Assembly (NCBI RefSeq): GCF_902832885.1
Contig: NZ_CADFDK010000012.1
Coordinates: forward strand, 58,588 to 122,587
Origin: Burkholderia seminalis DSM 23518
GTDB taxonomy: Bacteria; Pseudomonadota; Gammaproteobacteria; Burkholderiales; Burkholderiaceae
DNA: 64,000 nt
Direction of reading: 5' to 3'
Shown here: piece after piece, positions 1-9,180 of the stretch
Layout: each line of letters begins with the position of its first letter
Position numbering within the stretch: position 1 is the first letter of the stretch
Notes under the pieces: model-generated
The model's input: the letters and a program-made list of their open reading frames with translations, nothing else
What the model was told of the DNA's origin: nothing
The model's database searches: none
Made by a program: the position numbers and the translations under genes

Positions 1-807
1 GCCGACGTCGACGCGACGGTGCGCTACATGTCGCACCAGCCGTACGTCGATGCGTCGCGCATCGTCGTCGCCGGCACGTCGCACGGCGGCCTCGCGTCGG
101 TCGCGTACGGCACCGAAGCCGCGCCGGGCGTGCGCGGCATCATCAACTTCTCGGGCGGGCTGCGCCAGGACCTGTGCGACGGCTGGCAGCGCAACCTCGT
201 CGATGCGTTCGACCAGTACGGCGCGCACACGGCCGTGCGCTCGCTGTGGCTGTACGGCGACAACGATTCGGTCTGGACGCCCGCACTCGTCGCGCAGATG
301 CACGACGCGTACGTGTCGCACGGCACCCAGGCGCTGTTCATCGATTTCGGCCGCTACAAGGACGACGCGCACCGGCTGATCGTCGATCGCGACGGCGTGC
401 CCGTGTGGTGGCCGGCCGTGCATGCGTTCCTCGCGGAACTGAACCTGCCGACCTCGGTGCGCTACGCGGTCGCGAACCCGCACGAGCCGAAGGCCACCGG
501 TTATGCGTCGATCGATGCGGTCAACGCGGTGCCGTATGTCGACGAAGCCGGCCGCGAAGGCTATCGCCGCTTCCTGAACCAGCATCCGAGCCGCGCGTTC
601 GCGGTCTCGTCGGAAGGCGCGTGGTCGTGGGCGGAAGGCGGCGACGACCCGATGGCGCTCGCGCTCGACAACTGCGCGAAGCAGGGCGCGGGCGCGTGCC
701 GGCTGTATGCGGTCAACGACCGGGTCGTGTGGAACACGACGCAGACGGCCGACAACGGCGACGCCAACACGCGCGACGCCGATACGCACGCACTCGCTTC
801 GCGCTGA
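1..807 (+). CDS. Alpha/beta hydrolase (dienelactone hydrolase-like), 5' end missing
   Basis: The reading frame is already open at base 1, so only the C-terminal 268 residues are visible. A nucleophile elbow GTSHGG lies at visible residues 25-30 (Ser 27), an acid residue in LYGDNDSVW about residue 90, and a histidine in KDDAHRLI about residue 125, so a complete Ser-Asp-His triad can be read. Beyond the hydrolase core is a C-terminal extension of about 80 residues with two cysteines and the phrase CRLYAVND, which I do not recognise as a named domain. The substrate cannot be told. The upstream part, including any signal peptide, lies outside the window. Family assignment is fair; specific function is unknown. 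Confidence 0.8.
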   Translation, partial: ADVDATVRYMSHQPYVDASRIVVAGTSHGGLASVAYGTEAAPGVRGIINFSGGLRQDLCDGWQRNLVDAFDQYGAHTAVRSLWLYGDNDSVWTPALVAQMHDAYVSHGTQALFIDFGRYKDDAHRLIVDRDGVPVWWPAVHAFLAELNLPTSVRYAVANPHEPKATGYASIDAVNAVPYVDEAGREGYRRFLNQHPSRAFAVSSEGAWSWAEGGDDPMALALDNCAKQGAGACRLYAVNDRVVWNTTQTADNGDANTRDADTHALASR

Positions 808-808
808 C

Positions 809-831
809 GCGCGGCGGATCGTCCGCCGCGC
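809..831 (+). terminator. Possible terminator hairpin after the hydrolase
   Basis: A perfect 10-bp stem (GCGCGGCGGA / TCCGCCGCGC) with a 3-base TCG loop begins one base after the hydrolase stop codon. No T-run follows, so it may be an imperfect intrinsic terminator or an mRNA-end stabiliser. Confidence 0.4.
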
Positions 832-1265
832 CCGTTCCGCCCGATCCGGCACCTCCTTCCGCGTTGCCCCTGCTCGCGGCCATGCGGCATGCCGCCCCGC
901 CGGCCACCCCTGTTCGCCGCTGATTCCGTAGACCATTCGGCCACCGCCTCGCGTGCGTGGCGTCACGCCGCCCTCTCGCGCCCGTCTTCGATCCCCGTTT
1001 TTCCCGGTCATGCCGGCGCGCGGCCCGCGATTTTTTTCTGTCAGGGGGGCTCACTCGAACGTCGTCATCTACGGTCATTTTCCCGCATCCGCCGCGTTCG
1101 GTTCCGAGCCCCCCCGAACTGCGCCGAACTCCCGCCCGGCAAGGCTTTGCGGGGTTTGTAACCGCTAGTGCAACGTCCGGCGGAACACGCTAATCTCACC
1201 GCGTTTCGTGTTCCGCCGCGCGGCATCCGTCGATGCCGCGCGGCCGTTTTACCCCCGGAGTCGCC
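832..1265. other. Intergenic region upstream of bioA
   Basis: About 430 bases with no convincing gene. Short open frames exist on both strands but none has a ribosome site or recognisable product. The bioA promoter must lie here. The sequence TTTGTAACC near 1155 resembles one half of the enterobacterial BirA operator, but no matching right half is seen, so biotin repression through this site is only a weak suggestion. A GGAG motif at 1257-1260 serves the bioA start. Confidence 0.5.
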
Positions 1266-2612
1266 TTGAGTACGCCAGCCACCGACGACTGGGTCGCGCG
1301 CAGCCTGCGCGCGGTCTGGCATCCCTGCACCCAGATGAAGCATCACGAGCGCCTGCCGCTCGTCCCCGTCGCACGCGGCGCAGGCGTGTGGCTGTACGAC
1401 CGTGACGGCCGCCGTTACTTCGACGCGATCAGCTCGTGGTGGGTCAACCTGTTCGGCCATGCAAACCCGGACATCAACGCGGCGCTGAAGGACCAGCTCG
1501 ACACGCTCGAGCACGCGATGCTCGCCGGCTGCACGCACGAGCCCGCGATCGAGCTCGCCGAACGGCTGCACGCGCTCACCGCGCGCACGCTCGGCCATGC
1601 ATTCTTCGCGTCGGACGGCGCGTCGGCCGTCGAGATCGCGCTGAAGATGAGCTTCCATGCGTGGCGCAACCGCGGCCGCGCGAACAAGCAGGAATTCGTC
1701 TGCGTCGCGAACAGCTATCACGGCGAGACGATCGGCGCGCTCGGCGTGACCGACGTCGCGCTGTTCAAGGATGCGTACGATCCGCTGATCCGCCATGCGC
1801 ACGTCGTCGCATCGCCCGATGCACGCGGCGCGCTGCCGGGAGAAACGGCCGCCGACGTCGCGGGCCGCGCGCTCGCGGACGTGCGGCGCCTGTTCGTCGA
1901 ACGCGGCGAGCGCATCGCCGCGCTGATCGTCGAGCCGCTCGTGCAGTGCGCGGCCGGCATGGCGATGCACGATCCGTCGTACGTGCGCGGGCTGCGCGCC
2001 CTCTGCGACGAATTCGGCGTGCACCTGATCGCCGACGAGATCGCGGTCGGCTGCGGTCGCACCGGCACCTTCTTCGCGTGCGAGCAGGCCGGCGTCTGGC
2101 CCGATTTCATGTGCCTGTCGAAAGGCATCAGCGGCGGCTACCTGCCGCTGTCGCTCGTGCTCACGCGCGACGACGTGTACGCGGCGTTCTACGACGACGA
2201 CACGACCCGCGGCTTCCTGCACTCGCACTCGTACACCGGCAACCCGCTCGCGTGCCGCGCGGCGGTCGCGACGCTCGACCTGTTCACGCGCGACGACGTG
2301 CTCGCGCAAAACATCCGCAAATCGGCAGCGCTGCGCGCGGCGCTGGCGCCGCTCGACGCGCATCCGCGGGTGCGCCACCTGCGCGCGCGCGGCACGCTGT
2401 TCGCATTCGACGTCGCGCTCGACGGCGACGCGGCGCGCGGCTTCTCGCGGCGCTTCTTCGAACACGCGCTGGCGCGCGAGCTGCTGCTGCGCCCGATCGG
2501 CACGACCGTGTACCTGATGCCGCCGTACGTGATGAGCGACGACGACATCGCGTGGCTCGCGCAGCGCACGCGCGACACGCTCGACGCGACGCTGGAGGAC
2601 ATCGGCCGATGA
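1266..2612 (+). CDS. bioA: Adenosylmethionine-8-amino-7-oxononanoate aminotransferase BioA
   Basis: BioA is a PLP enzyme that moves the amino group of S-adenosylmethionine to 7-keto-8-aminopelargonate, giving 7,8-diaminopelargonate in biotin synthesis. The class III aminotransferase fold is visible: [10 protein letters not shown] near the N-terminus, SYHGET in the middle, and the Schiff-base lysine in LSKGISGGY (Lys 286). I chose the TTG at 1266 (MSTPATDDW, 448 residues) over the ATG at 1233 because GGAG sits five bases before it and the extra upstream residues look non-conserved. Its TGA overlaps the bioF ATG, so the genes are translationally coupled. First gene of bioAFDB. Confidence 0.95.
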   Translation: MSTPATDDWVARSLRAVWHPCTQMKHHERLPLVPVARGAGVWLYDRDGRRYFDAISSWWVNLFGHANPDINAALKDQLDTLEHAMLAGCTHEPAIELAERLHALTARTLGHAFFASDGASAVEIALKMSFHAWRNRGRANKQEFVCVANSYHGETIGALGVTDVALFKDAYDPLIRHAHVVASPDARGALPGETAADVAGRALADVRRLFVERGERIAALIVEPLVQCAAGMAMHDPSYVRGLRALCDEFGVHLIADEIAVGCGRTGTFFACEQAGVWPDFMCLSKGISGGYLPLSLVLTRDDVYAAFYDDDTTRGFLHSHSYTGNPLACRAAVATLDLFTRDDVLAQNIRKSAALRAALAPLDAHPRVRHLRARGTLFAFDVALDGDAARGFSRRFFEHALARELLLRPIGTTVYLMPPYVMSDDDIAWLAQRTRDTLDATLEDIGR

Positions 2613-3793
2613 GCCTGCTCGACACCCTGCAACGCGGCCTCGCCGATCTCGACGCGCAAGGGCTGCGCCGCGCGCGCCGCATCGCCGACACCGCGTGCGA
2701 CGCACGCATGACCGTGAACGGCCGCGAGATCGTCGGCTTCGCGAGCAACGACTACCTCGGCCTCGCCGCGCATCCCGCGCTCGTCGCCGCGTTCGCCGAA
2801 GGCGCGCGGCGCTACGGCTCCGGCAGCGGCGGCTCGCACCTGCTCGGCGGCCATTCGCGCGCGCACGCGACGCTCGAGGACGAACTCGCGGGCTTCGCGG
2901 GCGGCTTCTCGGATGCACCGCGCGCGCTGTACTTCAGCACCGGCTACATGGCGAACCTCGCCGCGATGACGGCGCTCGCCGGCCAGGGCGCGACGATCTT
3001 CTCCGACGCGCTGAACCACGCATCGCTGATCGACGGCATGCGGCTGTCGCGCGCGAACGTGCAGGTCTATCCGCACGCGGATACGGCCGCGCTCGCCGCG
3101 CTGCTCGACGCCTCGGATGCCGAAACGAAACTGATCGTCAGCGATACCGTGTTCAGCATGGACGGCGATCTCGCGCCGCTCGCCGAACTCGTCGCGCTGG
3201 CCGAACGCCACGGCGCGTGGCTCGTCGTCGACGATGCGCACGGCTTCGGCGTGCTCGGCCCGCAGGGCCGCGGCGCCCTGGCCGCCGCCGCGCTGCGTTC
3301 GCCGCATCTCGTGTACGTCGGCACGCTCGGCAAGGCGGCCGGTGTCGCGGGCGCGTTCGTGATCGCGCATGAAACCGTGATCGAATGGCTGATCCAGCGC
3401 GCGCGCAGCTACATCTTCACGACGGCCGCGCCGCCGGCCGTCGCGCATGCGGTATCGGCCAGCCTGAAGGTCATCGCGGGCGACGAAGGAGACGCGCGAC
3501 GCGCGCACCTCGCCGCGCTGATCGACCGCACCCGCGCGCTGCTGCGCAACACGCGCTGGCAGCCGGTCGACTCGCACACGGCCGTGCAGCCGCTCGTGAT
3601 CGGCAGCAACGACGCCACGCTCACGGCGATGCGCGCGCTCGACGCGCACGGCCTGTGGGTGCCCGCGATCCGGCCGCCGACCGTGCCGGCCGGCACGTCG
3701 CGGCTGCGCGTGTCGCTGTCGGCCGCGCATTCGTTCGACGATCTCGCGCGGCTCGAAGCCGCGTTGATCCAGGCCAGCGAGGAAGCCGCATGA
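2609..3793 (+). CDS. bioF: 8-amino-7-oxononanoate synthase BioF
   Basis: BioF condenses pimeloyl-ACP (or -CoA) with L-alanine to 7-keto-8-aminopelargonate, the substrate of BioA. The 394-residue product shows the alpha-oxoamine synthase features: [11 protein letters not shown] near residues 72-84, [10 protein letters not shown] (PLP-pyridine Asp and His) and the Schiff-base lysine in GTLGKAAG (Lys 242). The ATG overlaps the bioA stop and its own TGA overlaps the bioD ATG, so bioA, bioF and bioD are coupled. Length is normal for the family. Confidence 0.95.
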   Translation: MSLLDTLQRGLADLDAQGLRRARRIADTACDARMTVNGREIVGFASNDYLGLAAHPALVAAFAEGARRYGSGSGGSHLLGGHSRAHATLEDELAGFAGGFSDAPRALYFSTGYMANLAAMTALAGQGATIFSDALNHASLIDGMRLSRANVQVYPHADTAALAALLDASDAETKLIVSDTVFSMDGDLAPLAELVALAERHGAWLVVDDAHGFGVLGPQGRGALAAAALRSPHLVYVGTLGKAAGVAGAFVIAHETVIEWLIQRARSYIFTTAAPPAVAHAVSASLKVIAGDEGDARRAHLAALIDRTRALLRNTRWQPVDSHTAVQPLVIGSNDATLTAMRALDAHGLWVPAIRPPTVPAGTSRLRVSLSAAHSFDDLARLEAALIQASEEAA

Positions 3794-4512
3794 ACCCCGC
3801 CCCGCTCTCCCTGTTCGTCACCGGCACCGACACCGAGATCGGCAAGACCTTCGTCTCGGCCGCGATGCTGCACGGCTTCGCGCGGCGCGGCCTGCGCGCG
3901 GCCGCGCTGAAGCCCGTCGCGGCCGGCGCGTACGAACGCGACGGCGTCTGGCGCAACGAGGACGCCGACCAGCTCGATGCGGCCGCGAACGTCGTGCTGC
4001 CGCCCGAGCTGCGCACGCCGTTCCTGCTGAAGGCGCCGGCCGCGCCGCACATCGTCGCCGCGCGGGAAGGCGTGACGCTCGACATCGACACGATCGTCGC
4101 GTGCCATCGCGAGGCGCTGACGCGCGCGGACATCGTCGTCGTCGAAGGCGCCGGCGGCTTTCGGGTGCCGCTCACCGACACACGCGACATGGCCGACCTC
4201 GCGGTCGCGCTCGGCGTACCGGTCGTGATGGTGGTCGGCGTGCGGCTCGGCTGCATCAGCCACGCGCTGCTGACGGCAGACGCGATTCGCCAGCGCGGCC
4301 TCGCGCTCGCGGGCTGGGTCGCGAATCATGTCGACCCGGCGATGTCGTTCCGGGACGAGAACGTCGCGACGCTGCGCGACTGGCTCGCCCGCGAGCATCG
4401 CGCCCCGCTCATCGGCCGCATTCCGTACATGGCGCCGGCCGCGCCCGAATCCGCCGCGGCGATGCTCGACATCGACGCGCTCGTCGAGTCGCTGCGCACC
4501 GCGCGGCGTTGA
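3790..4512 (+). CDS. bioD: Dethiobiotin synthetase BioD
   Basis: BioD closes the ureido ring of dethiobiotin from 7,8-diaminopelargonate, CO2 and ATP. The 240-residue protein has the P-loop GTDTEIGKT at residues 12-20, a conserved lysine in LKPVAAG about residue 40, and [11 protein letters not shown] about residue 117, as expected for this family. The start overlaps the end of bioF (ATGA). A 41-base gap follows before bioB. Confidence 0.95.
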   Translation: MNPAPLSLFVTGTDTEIGKTFVSAAMLHGFARRGLRAAALKPVAAGAYERDGVWRNEDADQLDAAANVVLPPELRTPFLLKAPAAPHIVAAREGVTLDIDTIVACHREALTRADIVVVEGAGGFRVPLTDTRDMADLAVALGVPVVMVVGVRLGCISHALLTADAIRQRGLALAGWVANHVDPAMSFRDENVATLRDWLAREHRAPLIGRIPYMAPAAPESAAAMLDIDALVESLRTARR

Positions 4513-4553
4513 CCCAACCGAATCCCCATTCCCGCCCAGGACAGGAAACCGAA

Positions 4554-5573
4554 ATGACCCAAGCCCAGACCGCCGCCGTGCAACCCGACGCGATTCCCGT
4601 GGCCGCACCGGCCCCGCAGCGCTGGCGCGTCGCCGACGTCGTCGCGCTGTTCGCACTGCCGTTCAACGACCTGATCTTCCGCGCGCAGCAAGTGCATCGC
4701 GAACATTTCGACGCGAACGCGGTGCAGCTGTCGACGCTGCTGTCGATCAAGACGGGCGGCTGCGAGGAAGACTGCGGCTACTGCTCGCAATCGTCGCATC
4801 ACGACACGGGCCTGAAGGCCGAGAAGCTGATGGACGTCGACGCGGTGCTCGACGCCGCGCGCGCCGCGAAGGCGAACGGCGCGAGCCGCTTCTGCATGGG
4901 CGCCGCATGGCGCAACCCGAAGGAACGCCACATGCCGGCGCTGACCGAGATGGTGCGCGGCGTGAAGGAACTCGGCCTCGAGACCTGCATGACGCTCGGC
5001 ATGCTCGAGGACGAACAGGCGCAGCAGCTCGCGAACGCCGGCCTCGACTACTACAACCACAACCTCGACACGTCGCCGGAGTTCTACGGCCAGGTGATCT
5101 CGACGCGCACGTACCAGGACCGCCTCGACACGCTCGACCGCGTGCGCGACGCCGGCATCAACGTGTGCTGCGGCGGCATCATCGGGATGGGCGAATCGCG
5201 CCGCGAGCGCGCGGGCCTGATCTCGCAGCTCGCGAACCTGAACCCGTATCCGGATTCGGTGCCGATCAACAACCTCGTCGCGATCGAAGGCACGCCGCTC
5301 GAAGGCACCGCGCCGCTCGATCCGTTCGAGTTCGTGCGCACCATCGCGGTCGCGCGCATCACGATGCCGAAGGCCGTCGTGCGCCTGTCGGCCGGCCGCG
5401 AGCAGCTCGACGACGGGCTGCAGGCGTTGTGCTTCCTCGCCGGCGCGAACTCGATGTTCTACGGCGACCAGCTGCTGACGACCAGCAATCCGCAATCGCA
5501 GAAGGACCGCGCGCTGTTCGAGCGCCTCGGCATCCGCGCGAGCGACGCGGACGCGATGTCGGCCAGCGCGTAA
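4554..5573 (+). CDS. bioB: Biotin synthase BioB
   Basis: BioB is a radical-SAM enzyme that inserts sulfur into dethiobiotin to make biotin. The radical-SAM CxxxCxxC motif is present as C-EED-C-GY-C (Cys 70, 74, 77). Further family signatures are [19 protein letters not shown] and SAGREQ. The 339-residue length is usual. AGGA at 4541-4544 precedes the ATG. An N-terminal stretch of about 25 residues rich in Ala, Gln and Pro precedes the conserved barrel. Last gene of the biotin operon; a strong terminator follows. Confidence 0.97.
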   Translation: MTQAQTAAVQPDAIPVAAPAPQRWRVADVVALFALPFNDLIFRAQQVHREHFDANAVQLSTLLSIKTGGCEEDCGYCSQSSHHDTGLKAEKLMDVDAVLDAARAAKANGASRFCMGAAWRNPKERHMPALTEMVRGVKELGLETCMTLGMLEDEQAQQLANAGLDYYNHNLDTSPEFYGQVISTRTYQDRLDTLDRVRDAGINVCCGGIIGMGESRRERAGLISQLANLNPYPDSVPINNLVAIEGTPLEGTAPLDPFEFVRTIAVARITMPKAVVRLSAGREQLDDGLQALCFLAGANSMFYGDQLLTTSNPQSQKDRALFERLGIRASDADAMSASA

Positions 5574-5610
5574 GCGACCTCGGCCGGCGGGCCGGGTTCG
5601 CCGACGAAAC

Positions 5611-5637
5611 AACCGGGGCACGCCCCGGTTTTTTTTC
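5611..5637 (+). terminator. Rho-independent terminator of the biotin operon
   Basis: AACCGGGGC ACG-loop GCCCCGGTT followed by a run of T ends the bioB transcript. The T-run directly abuts the stop codon of the convergent SUFU gene. Confidence 0.9.
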
Positions 5638-6712
5638 ATCCGATGGTCTGCACCGGGTTGCCGTTCGCGTCGCGGATCACCGTCTTTTCCACGCGCCAGC
5701 GCACGCCGTCGAGCCCGTCGATCGCATACTCGCCGGCGCGCGGCTTCAGCGTGCGCGCCAGCGCCCGCACCGTCGCGTCGGTCAGGCGCAGCGTCAGCGT
5801 GCCGTCTTCGTCGGTCACGCCGTTCGCGTCGGCGCGCACGAATCGCACCGCGCCGTCATGGCCGACCAGGCGAAACGGCCGGTCGAACGGCAACCGCAAC
5901 GGCAGCAACGCGACGAGTTCCTCGACCTGCCGTGCGCCGACGGTGATCTCGATCACGGGCGCGCGCAGCAGCCGCTTGCGCGTGCCCCATCCGAGCACGT
6001 CGGTGAACAGATAGCCGCTCGCCGAGCCGTCGCGCTGCGTGCCGGCATCGACCTGCTCGCGCACGTCCGCCCGTTCGAGCAGCGACGCGCGGCCGAGATC
6101 GGTCACCCAGAGCGGCATGTGCGGCAGCAGCGCGTCGAGCAGCGCGCGCGTGCGCCAGCGCTTCGCGGCGCGCTCTTCGTCGAGCGTGAGCCCGACGACT
6201 TGCAGGAACGCGAGACGGCCGTGCGGCGTGTCGATCGCCGGCAGTTCCGGATCGAACGCGAAACCCATCGAGCAGAGCGCCGTGCCGGTATCGAGCGCGA
6301 TCGGGCCGTTGGCCGTCATCCAGTGGCCATCGTCGAACGCATTGCCGCTCTCGAACACGTAGCGCGCGAGATTCTGCAGGAAGCTGAACACCCAGCGCGG
6401 CGGCTCGTCGTCGCCGGCCGCGCACGCGACGCGCATCGTCAGCTCGAACCCGAAGCCGCTGACGGCCGGATCGTCGGACGCCTTCTCGTACAGCTCGCTC
6501 AGCCCGTACGTGACGAAGTGCCAGTGCGGCACGGGCGCCGCGCGCTTCCACACGCTGATCCCGTCGAGCGGGTCGGGGCCGCCGAGCCGCCACTTGACCA
6601 GCGTGCCGTAGTGCTTCGGCGCCTGGCCCGGATAAAGGCGGGCCAGCGCGCCGTCGATCGCGTCCCAGCCGGGGGCGGCGTCGTCCGGTGTGTCGTGGGT
6701 TGCGTCGGTCAT
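5636..6712 (-). CDS. Suppressor of fused (SUFU) domain protein
   Basis: The 358-residue product matches the bacterial suppressor-of-fused family: an N-terminal SUFU fold with HYGTLVKWRLGGPDPLDG, VPHWHFVTYGLSELYEK and FGFELTMRV, then a second half of about 170 residues that I cannot name. Start chosen at the ATG giving MTDATHDTPD because GAGGG precedes it; an in-frame ATG 18 codons upstream lacks a ribosome site. SUFU proteins in bacteria are often described as immunity proteins against polymorphic toxins, but no toxin gene is visible beside it, so it may be a housekeeping orphan. Probably cotranscribed with cutC (50-base gap). Confidence 0.85.
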   Translation of the reverse strand: MTDATHDTPDDAAPGWDAIDGALARLYPGQAPKHYGTLVKWRLGGPDPLDGISVWKRAAPVPHWHFVTYGLSELYEKASDDPAVSGFGFELTMRVACAAGDDEPPRWVFSFLQNLARYVFESGNAFDDGHWMTANGPIALDTGTALCSMGFAFDPELPAIDTPHGRLAFLQVVGLTLDEERAAKRWRTRALLDALLPHMPLWVTDLGRASLLERADVREQVDAGTQRDGSASGYLFTDVLGWGTRKRLLRAPVIEITVGARQVEELVALLPLRLPFDRPFRLVGHDGAVRFVRADANGVTDEDGTLTLRLTDATVRALARTLKPRAGEYAIDGLDGVRWRVEKTVIRDANGNPVQTIG

Positions 6713-6762
6713 GTGGCCCTCGCCCTCGATGTGTGTTCTGGTGCGTGGTGCCGCCGCGCGCG

Positions 6763-7488
6763 TCACACGTGCGACGTCGCGCCGTCGAGCGCCGCGCGCA
6801 CGCGCCCGACGCGCTGTTCGTCGACGGGCGCCAGCACCTCGCCGCGCGGCCGCACGCCCGAGCCGAAATGCACCGCGCGCACGCCGGTCGCGCGAACGAA
6901 ATCGCCGACCGCGTCGATCGTGAGCCCCGAGCCGGCCAGCACCGTGCAGGTCGAACCGGCGGCCTGCCGCACCAGCCGCGTGATCGTCGCGACGGCATCG
7001 AGCACCGACGGATGGCCGCCCGACGTCAGCACGGACGTGACGGCCGGCACGCGCAGCAGCGCGTCGAACGCGGCGTTGAGATCGCGTGCGACGTCGAAGG
7101 CACGGTGGAACGTGAGCGCCCGGCCGTCCGCGGCGGCCGCGATGCGGGCCAGCGCCTCGAGATCGACGTCGCCGCGCGCGTCGAGCGCGCCGAACACGAC
7201 ACCGTTCGCGCCGGCCGCGACGGCCGCGCGCACGTCGCGCTCGATCACGCGCAGATCGTCGGCGTCATAGACGAACGACCGGCTGTGCGGTCGCACGATC
7301 ACGTTGACGGGAATCGGCACGGCGGCCACGACGGCCTCGATCAGGCCGACGCTCGGCGTCAGCCCGCCTTCGGTGATCGCGGTCACGAGTTCGAGGCGGT
7401 CGGCGCCCGCGCGGGCGGCGGCCCTTGCATCGCCGACGGTCGTGGCGATCACTTCGAGAAGCACGGAAGAAGCGGCATGTCGGTTCAT
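6763..7488 (-). CDS. cutC: CutC family protein (copper homeostasis / TIM-barrel)
   Basis: The 241-residue product carries the CutC features LEVIATTVGDA near the N-terminus, GADRLELVTAITEGGLTPS, VIVRPHSRSFVYDADD, GANGVVFGAL and ILTSGGHPSV. CutC was named for copper tolerance in E. coli, where later work questioned the role; it is a TIM-barrel cytoplasmic protein of uncertain biochemistry. It lies upstream of, and in line with, the SUFU gene. No CutA-type partner is adjacent. Confidence 0.92.
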   Translation of the reverse strand: MNRHAASSVLLEVIATTVGDARAAARAGADRLELVTAITEGGLTPSVGLIEAVVAAVPIPVNVIVRPHSRSFVYDADDLRVIERDVRAAVAAGANGVVFGALDARGDVDLEALARIAAAADGRALTFHRAFDVARDLNAAFDALLRVPAVTSVLTSGGHPSVLDAVATITRLVRQAAGSTCTVLAGSGLTIDAVGDFVRATGVRAVHFGSGVRPRGEVLAPVDEQRVGRVRAALDGATSHV

Positions 7489-7610
7489 GGGCGGCCCGCG
7501 AATCGTCTGGACAATTCGCGCATCCTAGCCGAGCCGCGTGACGGACGCCAGCGTGACGGCGGCCGTCCCGCGCCGCCGCGCCCCGATCGCCGCATGCGAT
7601 CCGGGCGGTG

Positions 7611-8897
7611 CTAGCCGGCGTCCGCTTCGTCGTCGACCCAGTCGATATCGCCGCACAGCACGCGCTGCGCATCGCCGACGCGCACGGCCACCGACAGCGT
7701 CACGCACGGCTGCGCCTCGTTGATCGACAGGTACGGCCGCGTAACCTGCACGCGTCCCGGCTCGGCGATCGCCGAACGGAAATACGGGCGACGCAGCCAG
7801 TTCGCGCCCTGCGCGTCGGCCAGCGGCGAGAAGCGCGCCTCGCTCAGCGCGCGATCGGCGCGCAGCACGACGTTGCGTCCCGACTGGCGGCCGTGCGCGT
7901 CGAGCAGGAAGCAGCGCGCGGCCGCGTCGAGCGCGAGGAAGTTCCAGCACACCTCGTCGAGCGGCTCGCCGGCCGCGAGACGCTCGGCCGCCCGCTCGAA
8001 CGCGCGCAGATACGGCGCGAGCCGCTGCGCGTCGCGCCGCTCGCGCGCTTCGGTCTGCTGACGGAAGCGCTCGGTCAGCTCGCCGATGCAGCCCGTCGCG
8101 GTCGCGCTGTCCGGCAGCCCCGGCGCCGGGCGCCCGAAGTAGTAGCCCTGCACGAAATCGGCCTCGCACGACAGCGCGATCTGCGCCTCGTGCTCGGTCT
8201 CGATCCCTTCGACGAGCACGAGCTTGCCGGCCTCGTGCAGCAACGTGACGAGCCCGTGCAGGATCGCGGTGAGCCCGGTGCGGTGTGCCGCGTGCGACAG
8301 CATGATCCGGTCGAGCTTCACGATGTCCGGGTTCAGCTGCCAGATCCGTTCGAGGTTCGAATGACCGGCGCCGAAATCGTCGAGCGCGATCAGGAAGCCG
8401 TGCGTGCGGAATTCACGCACGGCTTCCGCGAGGCGCTCGACGTCTTCCGCGCGCTGCTCGAGCACTTCGAGCACGATGCGGCGCGGCGGCATGCCGAGCC
8501 GTTTCAGGTTCGCGAGCAGCGCGGCCGCCTGGAACGGATCGGTCAGCACGCCCGGATGGACGTTGAGAAACAGCCATTCGCGCTCGGCGCCGAGCAGCGC
8601 GAAGTTCTCGAGATGCAGCGCCTGCGCGAGCCGGTCGAGCTGCAGCAGCTCGCCCCGGCGGGCGGCTTCGCCGAACACGTCGAGCGGCGACACCGCGCGG
8701 TCGAGCGCATCGTGCGCGCGCAACAGCGCCTCGTAGCCGACCGCACGCTGGTGCGACAAGCTGAATATCGGCTGGAATACGGTCGTCAGCGTCAGGTCGT
8801 GATGCTGCGTGGCCAGACGTTCGAAGCCGGAACTCATCTCCCGCTCGAACCGGTACGGCGACGCGGCGGACGGACGCTCCTGTTGAACGATCGTCAT
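7611..8897 (-). CDS. EAL-domain cyclic-di-GMP phosphodiesterase with C-terminal sensor-like domain
   Basis: The 428-residue cytoplasmic protein has an N-terminal EAL domain (about residues 35-270). The core residues can be read: GYEALLR, LNVHP, VLEVLEQ, ALDDFGAG, VKLDR, LVEGIET and FVQGYYFGRP, so cyclic-di-GMP hydrolysis is plausible. The C-terminal ~150 residues (CFLLDAHGRQSG, RPYFRSA, TRPYLS, VLCGDIDW) look like a PDC/Cache-type ligand domain, but without membrane segments. The start at 8897 is set by AGGAGG eight bases upstream; the frame stays open further upstream but unsupported. Divergent from the antiporter. Confidence 0.9.
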   Translation of the reverse strand: MTIVQQERPSAASPYRFEREMSSGFERLATQHHDLTLTTVFQPIFSLSHQRAVGYEALLRAHDALDRAVSPLDVFGEAARRGELLQLDRLAQALHLENFALLGAEREWLFLNVHPGVLTDPFQAAALLANLKRLGMPPRRIVLEVLEQRAEDVERLAEAVREFRTHGFLIALDDFGAGHSNLERIWQLNPDIVKLDRIMLSHAAHRTGLTAILHGLVTLLHEAGKLVLVEGIETEHEAQIALSCEADFVQGYYFGRPAPGLPDSATATGCIGELTERFRQQTEARERRDAQRLAPYLRAFERAAERLAAGEPLDEVCWNFLALDAAARCFLLDAHGRQSGRNVVLRADRALSEARFSPLADAQGANWLRRPYFRSAIAEPGRVQVTRPYLSINEAQPCVTLSVAVRVGDAQRVLCGDIDWVDDEADAG

Positions 8898-9180
8898 GCC
8901 TTCCTCCTGGTCGCGCCGTCCGACGAAGCGGACAGTACGTGCAATGTCATGGTTGGACCCTCGGTTGCCCGATCGAAGCCGGGCGGCTGCCACCTTCAAG
9001 CAAGCTCCGTGCAAGGCGCCGACAACCCATATGCCATGCGGCTGCGCCGGGCCATCGCACCACCTTGGCACACGCCCGACGCACCATCTTCGTGCGCGCG
9101 CACCGGCCGCTCGAGCGCAGCCGTCACGTCGGCACGCTACACTCCGTACGATCGTTTCATTCCCCGTATTCGCCGTATCG

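Noticed and set aside
1150-1175. BirA operator upstream of bioA
   Set aside because: Only one half-site-like TTTGTAACC is seen; no inverted partner at the proper distance.
1065-2918. 617-codon open frame antisense to bioA
   Set aside because: High GC with third-position G/C leaves long antisense frames; the translation is Arg/Ala-rich low complexity while the sense strand encodes a clear BioA.
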